Below are positions 1 through 7,410 of a stretch of DNA of 17,909 nt, in pieces; within the stretch, counting starts at the first letter, position 1; each line of letters opens with the position of its first letter. This DNA is from Gammaproteobacteria bacterium UBA2810. GTDB taxonomy: Bacteria; Pseudomonadota; Gammaproteobacteria; Enterobacterales; Succinivibrionaceae. Made by a program: the position numbers and the translations under genes. The stretch is from positions 1-17,909 of the forward strand of contig DEHC01000020.1 of NCBI GenBank assembly GCA_002351705.1. The letters run 5' to 3'. Under the pieces are notes generated by a model that ran no database searches, was not told the origin of the DNA, and was given only the letters and a program-made list of their open reading frames with translations.

Positions 1-181
1 TGGAACAGCCGTGAATAGTAACAGAGTACAAAAGGGGTGAGGTAATCCAGGTTAAGGACATTTTGAAAGTTAGAAGGGCCGTTTCACTGAATAAACCCAC
101 AATGCTAACAAAATTACGGTTTGTGCACGCTTTAAAGACTTCCGGTGTGGCACGCTTCTGTCTGGCAATTCAAGTCTTTTG
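1..181. other. Left-edge non-coding stretch, no gene recognised
   Basis: AT-richer than the genes to its right. I see no umuC start here, although umuC would be expected directly downstream of the minus-strand umuD-like gene. An inverted repeat (AAAGACTT at 134-141, AAGTCTTT at 172-179) encloses a 30-nt loop, but no T-run follows on either strand, so I do not call it a terminator. The motif GCACGCTT occurs twice (about 125-132 and 150-157). No RNA gene is visible. Confidence 0.4.
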
Positions 182-601
182 TTAGTTTCGGAGCGGCCTA
201 ACGACGCCCGTTATTACGCCGAAGAGCGCCGCCTTCCCGCCCTGCGGCATACCTCCCGGAGGAGTGAACGAGACGGTGCCGTCTGTTACCGTTACCGCGC
301 GGGCAAAGAGCCCTTTCGGGGTCCTTATCACCGCGAGATCCCCGTTTCCCGCGGCAAGAGACCGGTCGGTCACCAGGATGTCGCCGTCAAAGACGCCGAA
401 GTCGCGGAGGGCGTCTCCCTTCATCCTGATGAAGAAGGTGGACTCGGGCTTTCCGATGAGCATTTCCTCGACATCGCCGCCCACGGGCTCCGTGGCCTCT
501 GCTGGGGTCGGGAGGCCGGCCTGAACGCTTATACCGAAGAGGGGCAGGGAAACCGGCACATGCCCCGCGGGAACGCTGATCTCCTCAAGCGGTTCTTCCA
601 T
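182..601 (-). CDS. UmuD/LexA-like (S24 family) protein, catalytic dyad lost
   Basis: A 139-residue protein, the same length as E. coli UmuD (139). UmuD cleaves itself under RecA/SOS control and UmuD' joins UmuC in DNA polymerase V. Seen here: PLFGISVQAGLPTP (residues 20-33) matches the UmuD cleavage region PLFSDLVQCGFPSP, giving a possible Ala28-Gly29 site of the LexA type. The fold motifs KGDALRDFGVFDGDIL (61-76) and the C-terminal VFGVV-like block (LFGVITGVV, 126-134) are also kept. The nucleophile in UmuD GDSM is Ala64 here (GDAL), and the general-base Lys falls on Arg101 or Ala102, so no lysine is available. The start ATG has a GGGAGG-type ribosome site. It lies 46 bp after the membrane-protein gene on the same strand, and no umuC follows. 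Inference: it cannot self-cleave, and may act as a constitutive binding partner or be decaying. Confidence 0.75.
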   Translation of the reverse strand: MEEPLEEISVPAGHVPVSLPLFGISVQAGLPTPAEATEPVGGDVEEMLIGKPESTFFIRMKGDALRDFGVFDGDILVTDRSLAAGNGDLAVIRTPKGLFARAVTVTDGTVSFTPPGGMPQGGKAALFGVITGVVRPLRN

Positions 602-647
602 GGCTCCTCCCTGATTTATGTCATTCGCGGATTATCGCACGGGGGGC

Positions 648-1883
648 TCATTTCTTCCTGAGATCGCACTTCCAGCCGGGCGGGAAATGGATTGTGACCA
701 GGTCTCCGCTCTTCGCGGCCTCCAGGCGTTCAAGATCCGCGTAGTACGGAGAGCCGGAGGGGAAGCTCACCGGATAGCGCCTCACGAGCACCAGGGCAAG
801 CGCGATGCAGGAAGCGGCCATGAGCTTCCTATAGTTTCTCCGAAGATGCCTGGAACTGAAGAGGAGATCAAGCGATGAGACGAGGAGGGCGAAGGTGCAG
901 AGCCTGAGGAAGACGAAATACCTCTCGCCAGCGAACCCGGTGATGAGTACTGAGGCATCTTTTTCGGTTTTGAGGATGCTGTAGAGGATGACAGCTGCGT
1001 AGGCCGCGGCGAAGAGGGACAGGAAGCGCACCGTGAGCAGATTCCGGTAATGGCGGAGTTTCAGGGCGAGGGCTGCGAGGAAGAGCGCGAATACCGGTAT
1101 GCTGACTATGGGAGGCGCCGCGGACTTGAAGAGAGTGTGGAAGATTACCCTCTGCACGAAAATGCAGATTAGGCCGGTGATGCCGCCTTCATATACTGTC
1201 CTGCCGTTCCCGCTCCGCCCTGTGGTACAGAGAAAATAGAACTGCACGAGCGCGCAGAGGATGACAATGGAGTTCTTGATGACGCTCGCTGGAGTCCTCT
1301 CCTTTGCCATCAGGTACGCGCACGGGAGGGCGAACATTACGGAGTTGACCCCTGTGAGCCCCGTGAGAAGGATAGTAATGGCGGAGAAGGCGAGCGACGC
1401 CGCGGACGTCTTGTGCCGGAGTATGATGACTGCCATCAGGGGGATGAGCCACCACTGGAGGTTCGTCACGTTGTTGTAGATCTCGCTCACGAATGGCATC
1501 AGGACAAGGTAGGCGATGATCGAGCCTTTCATGAGCGGGGAGGTGATTTCCTTCGACCGGTAAATAAGGGCGCAGGCAAGGAGCTTTATAAAGAGGACCG
1601 ACCAGCTCATCACGAGCATTGCGTGGGGAAGGCCCGCCTTCAGGGAAAGCCAGGCGATTATCCTCGGGAGGAGATGGAGGTACCCCGCGTAGAGGGAGAA
1701 CGCTGTGCCCGGGAAGCCGGTGCTGTACTCATCCCTGAGGAAGACTGCCATATCCTCCGCCCAGGGCTCCGGGAAGATGAATATCCGCCAGTTCCTGAAG
1801 AAGAGCAGGAGGAATACTAGGAGGAGCAGTGCCGCCTCCTTAAGCGCAGGCCTGAGCCTTTCCGTCCTCACCGCATCGTCCAT
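648..1883 (-). CDS. Polytopic inner-membrane protein, possibly GT-C-like
   Basis: 411 residues with about 11-13 hydrophobic segments (for example residues 18-30, 88-108, 118-135, 161-180, 204-220, 260-276, 283-305, 325-345, 355-370). A short basic N-terminus suggests a cytoplasmic start. After the first segment comes an acidic loop, PEPWAEDMAVFLRDEY (38-53), followed by LYAGYLHLLPRIIAWL. An acidic pair in the first outer loop is typical of membrane glycosyltransferases of the GT-C fold and related envelope-polysaccharide proteins. That is a resemblance only; I cannot assign a substrate. The ATG at 1883 has a good AAAGGAG site 6 nt upstream. The gene lies between the Xre regulator and the UmuD-like gene, all on the minus strand with short gaps, so co-transcription is likely. 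No glycan genes lie nearby to support the role. Confidence 0.7.
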   Translation of the reverse strand: MDDAVRTERLRPALKEAALLLLVFLLLFFRNWRIFIFPEPWAEDMAVFLRDEYSTGFPGTAFSLYAGYLHLLPRIIAWLSLKAGLPHAMLVMSWSVLFIKLLACALIYRSKEITSPLMKGSIIAYLVLMPFVSEIYNNVTNLQWWLIPLMAVIILRHKTSAASLAFSAITILLTGLTGVNSVMFALPCAYLMAKERTPASVIKNSIVILCALVQFYFLCTTGRSGNGRTVYEGGITGLICIFVQRVIFHTLFKSAAPPIVSIPVFALFLAALALKLRHYRNLLTVRFLSLFAAAYAAVILYSILKTEKDASVLITGFAGERYFVFLRLCTFALLVSSLDLLFSSRHLRRNYRKLMAASCIALALVLVRRYPVSFPSGSPYYADLERLEAAKSGDLVTIHFPPGWKCDLRKK

Positions 1884-1926
1884 GAGCTCTCCTTTGCCGT
1901 GCTCCGGAAGGCGCCTTCAGGCCGGA

Positions 1927-2214
1927 TTAGGCTGCCTTTCCGGGAATAAGAGCAATGCGGAGCCGGAGGTTAAGGGCCTCAGCGGCGCGCCGCAGATCAC
2001 GCATGTCGGGAGATCCTCTGCCGCTCTCAAGGCTCAGGTTCCGGTGGAGGCTGATGCCGGCTTTCTGGGAAAGCTCTTCCTGAGTGAGACCGGCCTTCCG
2101 CCTTGCGCTCACGAGCGATCCTGTGATGTCGCGCCTCAGTCTGAGCTTTCCGTACTCCGCGGCAAACAAGGGATCAATTTCAAGTTCTGAAATCAGATCA
2201 TCGAGATCGCTCAT
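1927..2214 (-). CDS. Xre-family helix-turn-helix regulator (orphan HigA-like)
   Basis: 95 residues. The N-terminal 32 residues resemble the lead helix of HigA/Xre solitary antitoxins (DPLFAAEY..LRLRRDITGSLVSARR). A Cro/C1-type HTH spans about residues 33-90, with AGLTQEELSQKAGIS (41-55) as the first helices and LESGRGSPDMRDLRRAAEAL (62-81) after the recognition helix. The usual recognition-helix region reads LHRNLSLESG. The start ATG has a GGGAGGG site about 5 nt upstream. No RelE/HigB-type toxin adjoins: upstream is the pit gene, downstream the membrane protein. It may regulate the membrane protein and umuD-like genes that follow on the same strand. Confidence 0.75.
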   Translation of the reverse strand: MSDLDDLISELEIDPLFAAEYGKLRLRRDITGSLVSARRKAGLTQEELSQKAGISLHRNLSLESGRGSPDMRDLRRAAEALNLRLRIALIPGKAA

Positions 2215-2259
2215 AAAGCCCTCCCTTGGCAGAATGCCCTTATGGCCTCAGCGGTACTT

Positions 2260-3522
2260 TTAGCAGAAAATCTGCGCCATGATGAAGTAGAAGAGTATGG
2301 CGAACACCGCGCCTGCAGGGAGGGTTACGACCCAGGACACGAGGATCTTCCGGACGACGCTGAGGTTTATCGCGGAGATTCCGCGGGCAAGCCCCACGCC
2401 CATGACGGCCCCGACCATGGTCTGCGTCGTCGAGATGGGGAGCCCGGTGCCCGAGGCGATGACTACAGTCGTCGCGGTCGCAAGCTGCGCCGCAAAGCCT
2501 CTTGACGGGGTGAGGTGTGTGATGTTGGTGCCGATGGTCTTCATCACCTGGTATCCGAGGGTCGCGAGGCCGATGACGATGCCGACCGCGCCGAGCGAGA
2601 GGAGCCAGGCACTCTCAAGCGCTCCGTCCTCGCCGCTTCTCACGATCTCCGCGACCGCCGCGAGAGGCCCTACCGCGTTCGCCACATCGTTCGAGCCGTG
2701 GGCGAAGGCCATGGCGCAGGCCGTGATGATGAGGAGGATGGTGAAGACCCTCTCGACGTTCTCATAGCGGGTCTTCCTCTCCTTCTTCGACGGGAACTTC
2801 TTGTACCTGAGGTATACCGCTCCCGCGACCGCCGAGATGAGGGCAATCACCAGGGAGAGCACCAGGCTCTCGGCGTTCGAGATGATGATCCCGACATGCT
2901 TGAGGCCGTTCTGCATGGTGACTATCGAGAGGATAAAGAAGGTGAGGGCGATGAAGTAGGGCGCCATCGACTTCGCCTTGGCGAAGGGATGGAACCTGAT
3001 GAAGATGGTCCGCTGTATCGCGACGAAGAGCAGGTAGGCGATGAGCCCCGAGATGGCGGGCGTCACGATCCAGGAGCCGAAGATCCCGGCGATCACCGAC
3101 CAGTGGACCGCGGAGGCGTCGGTGGTGACGAGGGCGAATCCTATGAGGGAGCCGATGATGGTGTGGGTAGTCGACACCGGCCAGCCGAAGACCGAGGCGA
3201 TTATGAGCCAGGCGCCCGAGGCGAAGAGCGCCGAGATCATGCCGAGGGCGAGCTTTATCTCCATGCCCTTGTAGGCCCCCGTGTCGATGATGTTGTCCTT
3301 GATGGTGTTCGTCACCTCGCCTCCGGCGAGGTAGGCCCCGGCGAACTCGAATATCGCGGCGATGACGAGGGCCTTCTTCACGGTTATCGCGTTGGTGCCG
3401 ACCGAGGTCGCCATGGTGTTGGCGACGTCATTGGCGCCGATGCCGAAGGCCATCAGGAACCCTATGACAAGGGCGATGGTGAGCAGGGTGCTTCCGTGCT
3501 GGACAAGGAGAGCAGGATCCAT
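2260..3522 (-). CDS. pit: Pit-family inorganic phosphate transporter
   Basis: 420 residues, a PiT family (PF01384) symporter that imports metal-phosphate complexes with protons or sodium across the inner membrane. The family's inverted duplication is visible: GANDVANTMATSVGTNAIT at residues 29-47 and HGSNDVANAVGPLAA at 275-289, and the paired motifs GWPVSTTHTIIGSLIG (113-128) and GLPISTTQTMVGAVMG (360-375). About ten membrane segments flank a central cytoplasmic basic stretch (KKFPSKKERKTRYE, 241-254). It is shorter than E. coli PitA (499), as are many bacterial Pit proteins. The ATG lies 2 bp after the DUF47 stop, so the two are translated from one message. High-affinity Pho-box control was looked for upstream of the pair and not seen. 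Confidence 0.93.
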   Translation of the reverse strand: MDPALLVQHGSTLLTIALVIGFLMAFGIGANDVANTMATSVGTNAITVKKALVIAAIFEFAGAYLAGGEVTNTIKDNIIDTGAYKGMEIKLALGMISALFASGAWLIIASVFGWPVSTTHTIIGSLIGFALVTTDASAVHWSVIAGIFGSWIVTPAISGLIAYLLFVAIQRTIFIRFHPFAKAKSMAPYFIALTFFILSIVTMQNGLKHVGIIISNAESLVLSLVIALISAVAGAVYLRYKKFPSKKERKTRYENVERVFTILLIITACAMAFAHGSNDVANAVGPLAAVAEIVRSGEDGALESAWLLSLGAVGIVIGLATLGYQVMKTIGTNITHLTPSRGFAAQLATATTVVIASGTGLPISTTQTMVGAVMGVGLARGISAINLSVVRKILVSWVVTLPAGAVFAILFYFIMAQIFC

Positions 3523-3524
3523 AG

Positions 3525-4199
3525 TTATTTCCTGGTCAGAAGAATTTCAATGCGAGTCCCGACTCCTGCGGCCTGGTCGGAGAGCGTGTAGAGCCTTTCA
3601 AGAAGATCATAGGTGATGACGGCGTCAATCGGGGCCATCTCGGTCTCGTGCTCGAAGAGCTCGCGTCTTAATTTCACCTTCTTCTGCCAGCAGGCATCGG
3701 AGGAGGTCTCGAGGTCGGCGATGGTCTCCCTTATGGCCTTCCGCTCCTTCCCGATGAAGCCGGTCTCCATAAGGTCGTCAAGCTGCCCGAGGGCCTTCGC
3801 GGTGATGGCAATCGTGCCGAGGACCGACTTCACGAGGCCGCTGAGGCCCTCCTGGGAGTCCTTCGGCACCTTGAGCCGGCGCCCCTCGAGGAGCCCCGCG
3901 ATGCCCTTGGCGCCGTTCGCGAGCTTGTCCTGCTCGGTCACGAGCTCAAGGAGGTCGACCCGGTCGAAGGGGAGCATGATCCGGTCGGTCGCCGCGATGC
4001 GGACGTCGTTCTTGAGGCGGTTCGCGTCGATTTCGAGAAGGCGGATGCGCTCCGCGATCTGGGTGTTCTTGTCGATATTTCCGGAGAGCGTCTTTTCAAT
4101 CAGTGTCTTGATGCAGCCGCAGCACTCGCTCACCTTCTCCATGTGCTTACGGAGGGGCTTGAAGGGCGATGCCGCGAACATTGACAGGATGCCGGCCAT
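3525..4199 (-). CDS. DUF47 (PhoU-like, YkaA type) protein, partner of Pit
   Basis: 224 residues, matching the usual length of YkaA-type DUF47 proteins (about 226). The first residues MAGILSMFAASPFKPLRKHM align with E. coli YkaA (MPVNSILGVFAKSPIKPLQEHM), which fixes the start at 4199. The frame stays open further upstream to 4442 but that extension has no family similarity. Mostly helical, with the conserved runs LPFDRVDLLELVTEQDKLAN, DDLMETGFIGKE and LRRELFEHETEMAPIDAV. Known of the family: PhoU-like helical bundles encoded beside pit that modulate phosphate uptake; the exact mechanism is unsettled. A GGAG site sits about 8 nt upstream of the ATG. Confidence 0.9.
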   Translation of the reverse strand: MAGILSMFAASPFKPLRKHMEKVSECCGCIKTLIEKTLSGNIDKNTQIAERIRLLEIDANRLKNDVRIAATDRIMLPFDRVDLLELVTEQDKLANGAKGIAGLLEGRRLKVPKDSQEGLSGLVKSVLGTIAITAKALGQLDDLMETGFIGKERKAIRETIADLETSSDACWQKKVKLRRELFEHETEMAPIDAVITYDLLERLYTLSDQAAGVGTRIEILLTRK

Positions 4200-4493
4200 T
4201 GGGATGACTCCAACTCTTCTTCTGAATTCTTGTAAACCGTCCCATTTTACTATTTTTATAAAGATATTGAGAAAATCCGGTGAGATCCGGCGGATTCCGC
4301 CTTGATATGAACGGCTTAGCATGGCAGAATTACGGATTTGCTCAAAAATGATACAGGACGCAATGCCGCATGGATAACAGATTTGAGCGGCTCTCCCCCG
4401 GAAAATCCTGAGATCCGCGCTGTGTGGTTGTATAATTCCCAATCATTTATCCGTGCGGCTGGGCACGGCACTCTTTTTGTTTGGTGCAGGTCA
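4200..4493. other. Divergent intergenic region between DUF47 and msbA
   Basis: A 294-bp region feeding DUF47-pit (leftward) and msbA (rightward). It contains the msbA promoter candidate listed separately. On the DUF47 side a compact dyad GGCGG-ATT-CCGCC (4289-4301) and repeated ATCCGG units (about 4275-4290) would lie in the DUF47 leader or promoter. An AT-rich box reading TATAAA on the minus strand near 4252-4258 could be the DUF47 -10 element, but no good -35 is visible. No gene is supported here. Confidence 0.4.
4408..4436 (+). promoter_or_regulatory. Sigma-70-like promoter for msbA
   Basis: CTGAGA at 4408-4413 (four of six to the -35 consensus), a 17-bp spacer, and a perfect TATAAT at 4431-4436. 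Transcription would start near 4443, giving a leader of about 50 nt before the msbA ATG at 4494. Orientation and spacing fit; there is no experimental support. Confidence 0.55.
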
Positions 4494-6272
4494 ATGGGAA
4501 AAATCAAAAAACTTATTTCAAAGAATGACTTTTATGTGGCCTGCAAAAGGTTCCTCCCGTTCGTCAAGCCCTACTGGTTCCTCGCCATCCTCGGCATGCT
4601 CCTCACCATCCCGGTGGGAGCCCTTGACGCGGTCGTCGCCTACTTCCTGAAGCCCTTCATGGACAACGTGATGGTCGCGAGGAAGGGCGACTTCGCGGAC
4701 TATGTCCCCTACATCATCGTGGGCTTCACCATCATCCAGGGGCTCTGCGTCTACTTCGCCGCCTGGGTGAACGGCTACGTGGGCATCAAGATCACGTGGG
4801 ACATCAGGACGAGGCTCTTCGACAAGCTCACGCAGATGAACTGCCGCTACTTCGAGCAGACCGAGTCCGGCATGATCCTCTTCCGCTACTACCATGATCC
4901 GGACAACGCCTGCGGCGGACTTATCAATAACCTTAAACTATTCCTGCAGAAGTTCTGGTCAACCGTGGGACTCGCCTGCGTCCTCGTGTGGAGCAGCTGG
5001 CAGCTCTCCATCATCGCTCTCGGCGTGCTCCTCTTTATTATCTACCCGATGCGGGTCGTCAGGAAGAAAATTGACCAGATCATCAACAAGACGGTAAGCG
5101 TAGGCGCCGTGACCTTCACCATCTACAACGAGACCTCGGGCGGCTACAAGGCGGTGAAGTCATTCGGGCTCAGGGACTTTGTCAAGGCGAAGTACACCGA
5201 CAGGGCCAGGTTCCTGCAGAAGCTCGGCCTCAGGCTCATAACGCAGACCAACTGGCTCTCGCCCTTCATGCATGTAGTGAGCGCCATCGGAGTGGCGCTT
5301 GTCATCGGCATCGGCGGAAGGCTTATAACGAACGGGACAATAACGGCAGGAACGTTTGTCTCCTTCATCGCGGCGCTCATCATGCTCTACACGCCCTTGA
5401 AGTCCATCGGCAACAACTACATCCAGTTCCAGCAGTCGCTCTTCGCGCTTGACCGTATCTACCAGATCCTCGATGATGACAAGGACACCGAGAACACCGC
5501 GGATGACGGCATCGAGATGCAGTCAATGAAGGACGGCATCGAGTTCAGAAATGTCACCTTTGCCTATGTGCCCGGGAAAAATGTCCTGAACGGTATAAAC
5601 CTTAAAATACCCCGCGGGCAGAAGGTCGCGCTTGTCGGGGAGAGCGGCGGCGGCAAGACCACCATCTGCTCGATGATCCCAAGAATGTACGATGTCACGG
5701 GCGGGGAGATTGACATCGACGGCACCGACATCAGGAAGTACACCCTGAAGTCTTTGAGGCAGCATATCGCCTACGTGTTCCAGGACAACTTCCTCTTCTC
5801 CGGGACCATAAGGGACAATATCGCGCTCGGAAACGCGTCCATAAAGGACGAGGATGTCATAAACGCGCTCAAGGAGGCCTGCCTGTGGGATTTCGTGAAC
5901 TCGCTCCCCGAAAAGCTTGACGCGAAGGTCGGAGAGAGAGGAGTCCTTCTTTCAGGAGGCCAGAAACAGCGAATCGCGATTGCGCGTGCGTTCGTGAGAA
6001 AAGCTGAGATAGTAATCTTCGACGAGGCGACGAGCGCCCTTGACAACACCTCGGAGAAGGAGGTGCAGACCGCAATCGAGAACCTGATGAAGGACCGTAC
6101 GGTGCTCACCGTTGCGCACCGCCTCTCGACCATCGTGAACTGCGACAGGATACTTGTCGTGAACAACGGTCAGATCATCGAGGACGGCAACCACAAGACC
6201 CTCATCGAGAAGGGCGGCAAGTACGCCGAACTTTATAACATGCAATTTAAAAAAATCGAGCCGTCCAAGTAG
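4494..6272 (+). CDS. msbA: MsbA lipid A/LPS-core ABC flippase
   Basis: 592 residues (E. coli MsbA 582), an ABC half-transporter with fused membrane and ATPase domains that works as a homodimer, flipping lipid A-core across the inner membrane. About six membrane segments occupy residues 20-320. The ATPase domain shows Walker A GESGGGKT (382-389), a Q-loop in YVFQDNFLFSGTIRDNI, signature LSGGQ (486-490), Walker B IVIFDE ending at Asp510-Glu511, a D-loop SALD and the H-loop His542. The start was set at MGKIKKLI (ATG 4494), which fits MsbA length; the upstream open frame from 4338 crosses the promoter. The upstream AGG is a weak ribosome site. lpxK, often next to msbA, is absent; a CYTH triphosphatase gene follows after 79 bp. 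A closely related multidrug or lipid exporter is the alternative. Confidence 0.88.
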   Translation: MGKIKKLISKNDFYVACKRFLPFVKPYWFLAILGMLLTIPVGALDAVVAYFLKPFMDNVMVARKGDFADYVPYIIVGFTIIQGLCVYFAAWVNGYVGIKITWDIRTRLFDKLTQMNCRYFEQTESGMILFRYYHDPDNACGGLINNLKLFLQKFWSTVGLACVLVWSSWQLSIIALGVLLFIIYPMRVVRKKIDQIINKTVSVGAVTFTIYNETSGGYKAVKSFGLRDFVKAKYTDRARFLQKLGLRLITQTNWLSPFMHVVSAIGVALVIGIGGRLITNGTITAGTFVSFIAALIMLYTPLKSIGNNYIQFQQSLFALDRIYQILDDDKDTENTADDGIEMQSMKDGIEFRNVTFAYVPGKNVLNGINLKIPRGQKVALVGESGGGKTTICSMIPRMYDVTGGEIDIDGTDIRKYTLKSLRQHIAYVFQDNFLFSGTIRDNIALGNASIKDEDVINALKEACLWDFVNSLPEKLDAKVGERGVLLSGGQKQRIAIARAFVRKAEIVIFDEATSALDNTSEKEVQTAIENLMKDRTVLTVAHRLSTIVNCDRILVVNNGQIIEDGNHKTLIEKGGKYAELYNMQFKKIEPSK

Positions 6273-6299
6273 TCTCCAAAGACCCCGGACGGCGCACAA

Positions 6300-6323
6300 G
6301 GGCCTGCTCAGGTGAGCGGGCTC
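6300..6323 (+). terminator. GC-rich hairpin between msbA and the CYTH gene
   Basis: A stem of up to 10 bp (GGGCCTGCTC with GAGCGGGCTC, two G-T pairs) closes a 4-nt loop, followed by only four T residues (CTTTTG). It is a weak terminator or attenuator, or a processing or stability element, between msbA and the downstream gene. A second possible stem, GCCGTCC/GGACGGC (6260-6266 with 6287-6293), spans the msbA stop codon. Confidence 0.35.
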
Positions 6324-6351
6324 ATGCTTTTGTCCTAAGGAGGGACTTACT

Positions 6352-7410
6352 ATGGGAAGCGAGACCGAGCTCAAGTTCAGGGTATTCGAGAAGGATCCGG
6401 GCGAGATAATTGACGCCATACTGAAGGACTCCGAGGTCATATCAAAGGAAACCCACAAGCTCACCAACGAGTACTACGACACGGAGGACCTTCAGCTCAT
6501 GAGGTCGCGCTCCGGATTCCGCGTCCGCTCGACGGACGGCATATATGAGGAGACGGTGAAGACCTCGGGCCGCGCCGGCGGAGGGCTCGCCACAAGAAAG
6601 GAGTTCAATGTACCGCTCTCCGAGGGGAAACCCGATCTCAAGCTCTTCCCGCCCGAGGCGCTCCCGTTTGCGCCCGAGAAAATCAGCGAAGTCTCGGAGT
6701 CGCTCAAAAAGCTCTTCTCAAGCGACGTGGAGCGCACCTCCTGGCTTGTGAAAAGCACCTACGGCACCTCGGAGATAAGCCTTGATCTCGGGGCAGTCCG
6801 CTCAGGAAACCTAACGGACGAGATCCGCGAGGTCGAGGTCGAGCTCAAGGACGGGGCAGAGAAGGCCATCTTCGAGACCGCGGAGAAGATAATAAATTCA
6901 GGAAAGCTTACGCTCCGCACCGAGAGCCGCTCCAAGGCGCAGCGCGGCTACATCCTCGCGGGGCTCTCCAGTGCGCCAGAGTACCAGGACCTTGACGCAG
7001 GGAGCTTCCAGAGCAGCCTCTACGAGACCGACATCCTCAGGAACGCCTATACAAGGTACCTTGCGGTCGAGTCGCTCCTTGACCATGATCCGCAGGGAAG
7101 CCTTAAGATCTACCGCGCGATGTGGGAGGCGATGGAGCTCATCGAGAGCGCCGCAGGGAGGCTGATGCTCGGGGAGAAGCTCGGAGTCCTCCCGTTCATC
7201 CCCTCTCTCAGCTGGGTCGGGCGCCACCGCGTGCTTGAGGAGACCTTCGCCGCGACCGGAAACGATCTATGCAGAGTCCGGATGGAGGAGATCCTCGAGG
7301 AGGGGAAGAACCTGGTGCATGCCATGAGGAAGGATCCGAAGTACCTCCTCTGGCAGCTCAACATGATGCGCTGGATGGAGAACCCGATGGCGTTTGCGCC
7401 GGGTAAATAG
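6352..7410 (+). CDS. CYTH-domain inorganic triphosphatase (YgiF-like)
   Basis: 352 residues. CYTH enzymes form a beta tunnel that binds triphosphate and a divalent metal; the E. coli YgiF member hydrolyses inorganic triphosphate. The signature ExExK is Glu4-Glu6-Lys8. Other tunnel residues are in place: YYDT (41-44), RVR (57-59), EETVK (66-70), RKE (82-84), EVEVEL (160-165) and K195 in the SKAxRGY run (194-200). Residues about 210-352 are helical and occupy the place of the CHAD domain of YgiF, but this half is roughly 80 residues shorter than in YgiF (433 residues in all). A strong AAGGAGG site precedes the ATG by 7 nt. It is probably co-transcribed at least partly with msbA and ends before the 7511 terminator. 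Confidence 0.85.
   Translation: MGSETELKFRVFEKDPGEIIDAILKDSEVISKETHKLTNEYYDTEDLQLMRSRSGFRVRSTDGIYEETVKTSGRAGGGLATRKEFNVPLSEGKPDLKLFPPEALPFAPEKISEVSESLKKLFSSDVERTSWLVKSTYGTSEISLDLGAVRSGNLTDEIREVEVELKDGAEKAIFETAEKIINSGKLTLRTESRSKAQRGYILAGLSSAPEYQDLDAGSFQSSLYETDILRNAYTRYLAVESLLDHDPQGSLKIYRAMWEAMELIESAAGRLMLGEKLGVLPFIPSLSWVGRHRVLEETFAATGNDLCRVRMEEILEEGKNLVHAMRKDPKYLLWQLNMMRWMENPMAFAPGK

Noticed and set aside
2215..2259. A toxin partner for the Xre/HigA-like regulator
   Set aside because: Only 45 bp separate it from pit, and the downstream neighbour is a long membrane protein; no RelE/HigB-like frame exists.
2515..3591. 358-codon plus-strand frame opposite pit
   Set aside because: It is rich in Gly, Asp, Glu and Arg, as expected from the reverse strand of a GC-rich membrane-protein gene; pit itself is unmistakable.
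4200..4442. N-terminal extension of the DUF47 gene to a start at 4442 (305 residues)
   Set aside because: The family start aligns at 4199 and the extra 81 residues have no similarity to YkaA-type proteins; the region also carries the divergent msbA promoter.
4338..4493. 52-residue extension of MsbA from an ATG at 4338
   Set aside because: It would place the TATAAT promoter inside the gene, and MsbA length and N-terminal pattern fit the ATG at 4494.
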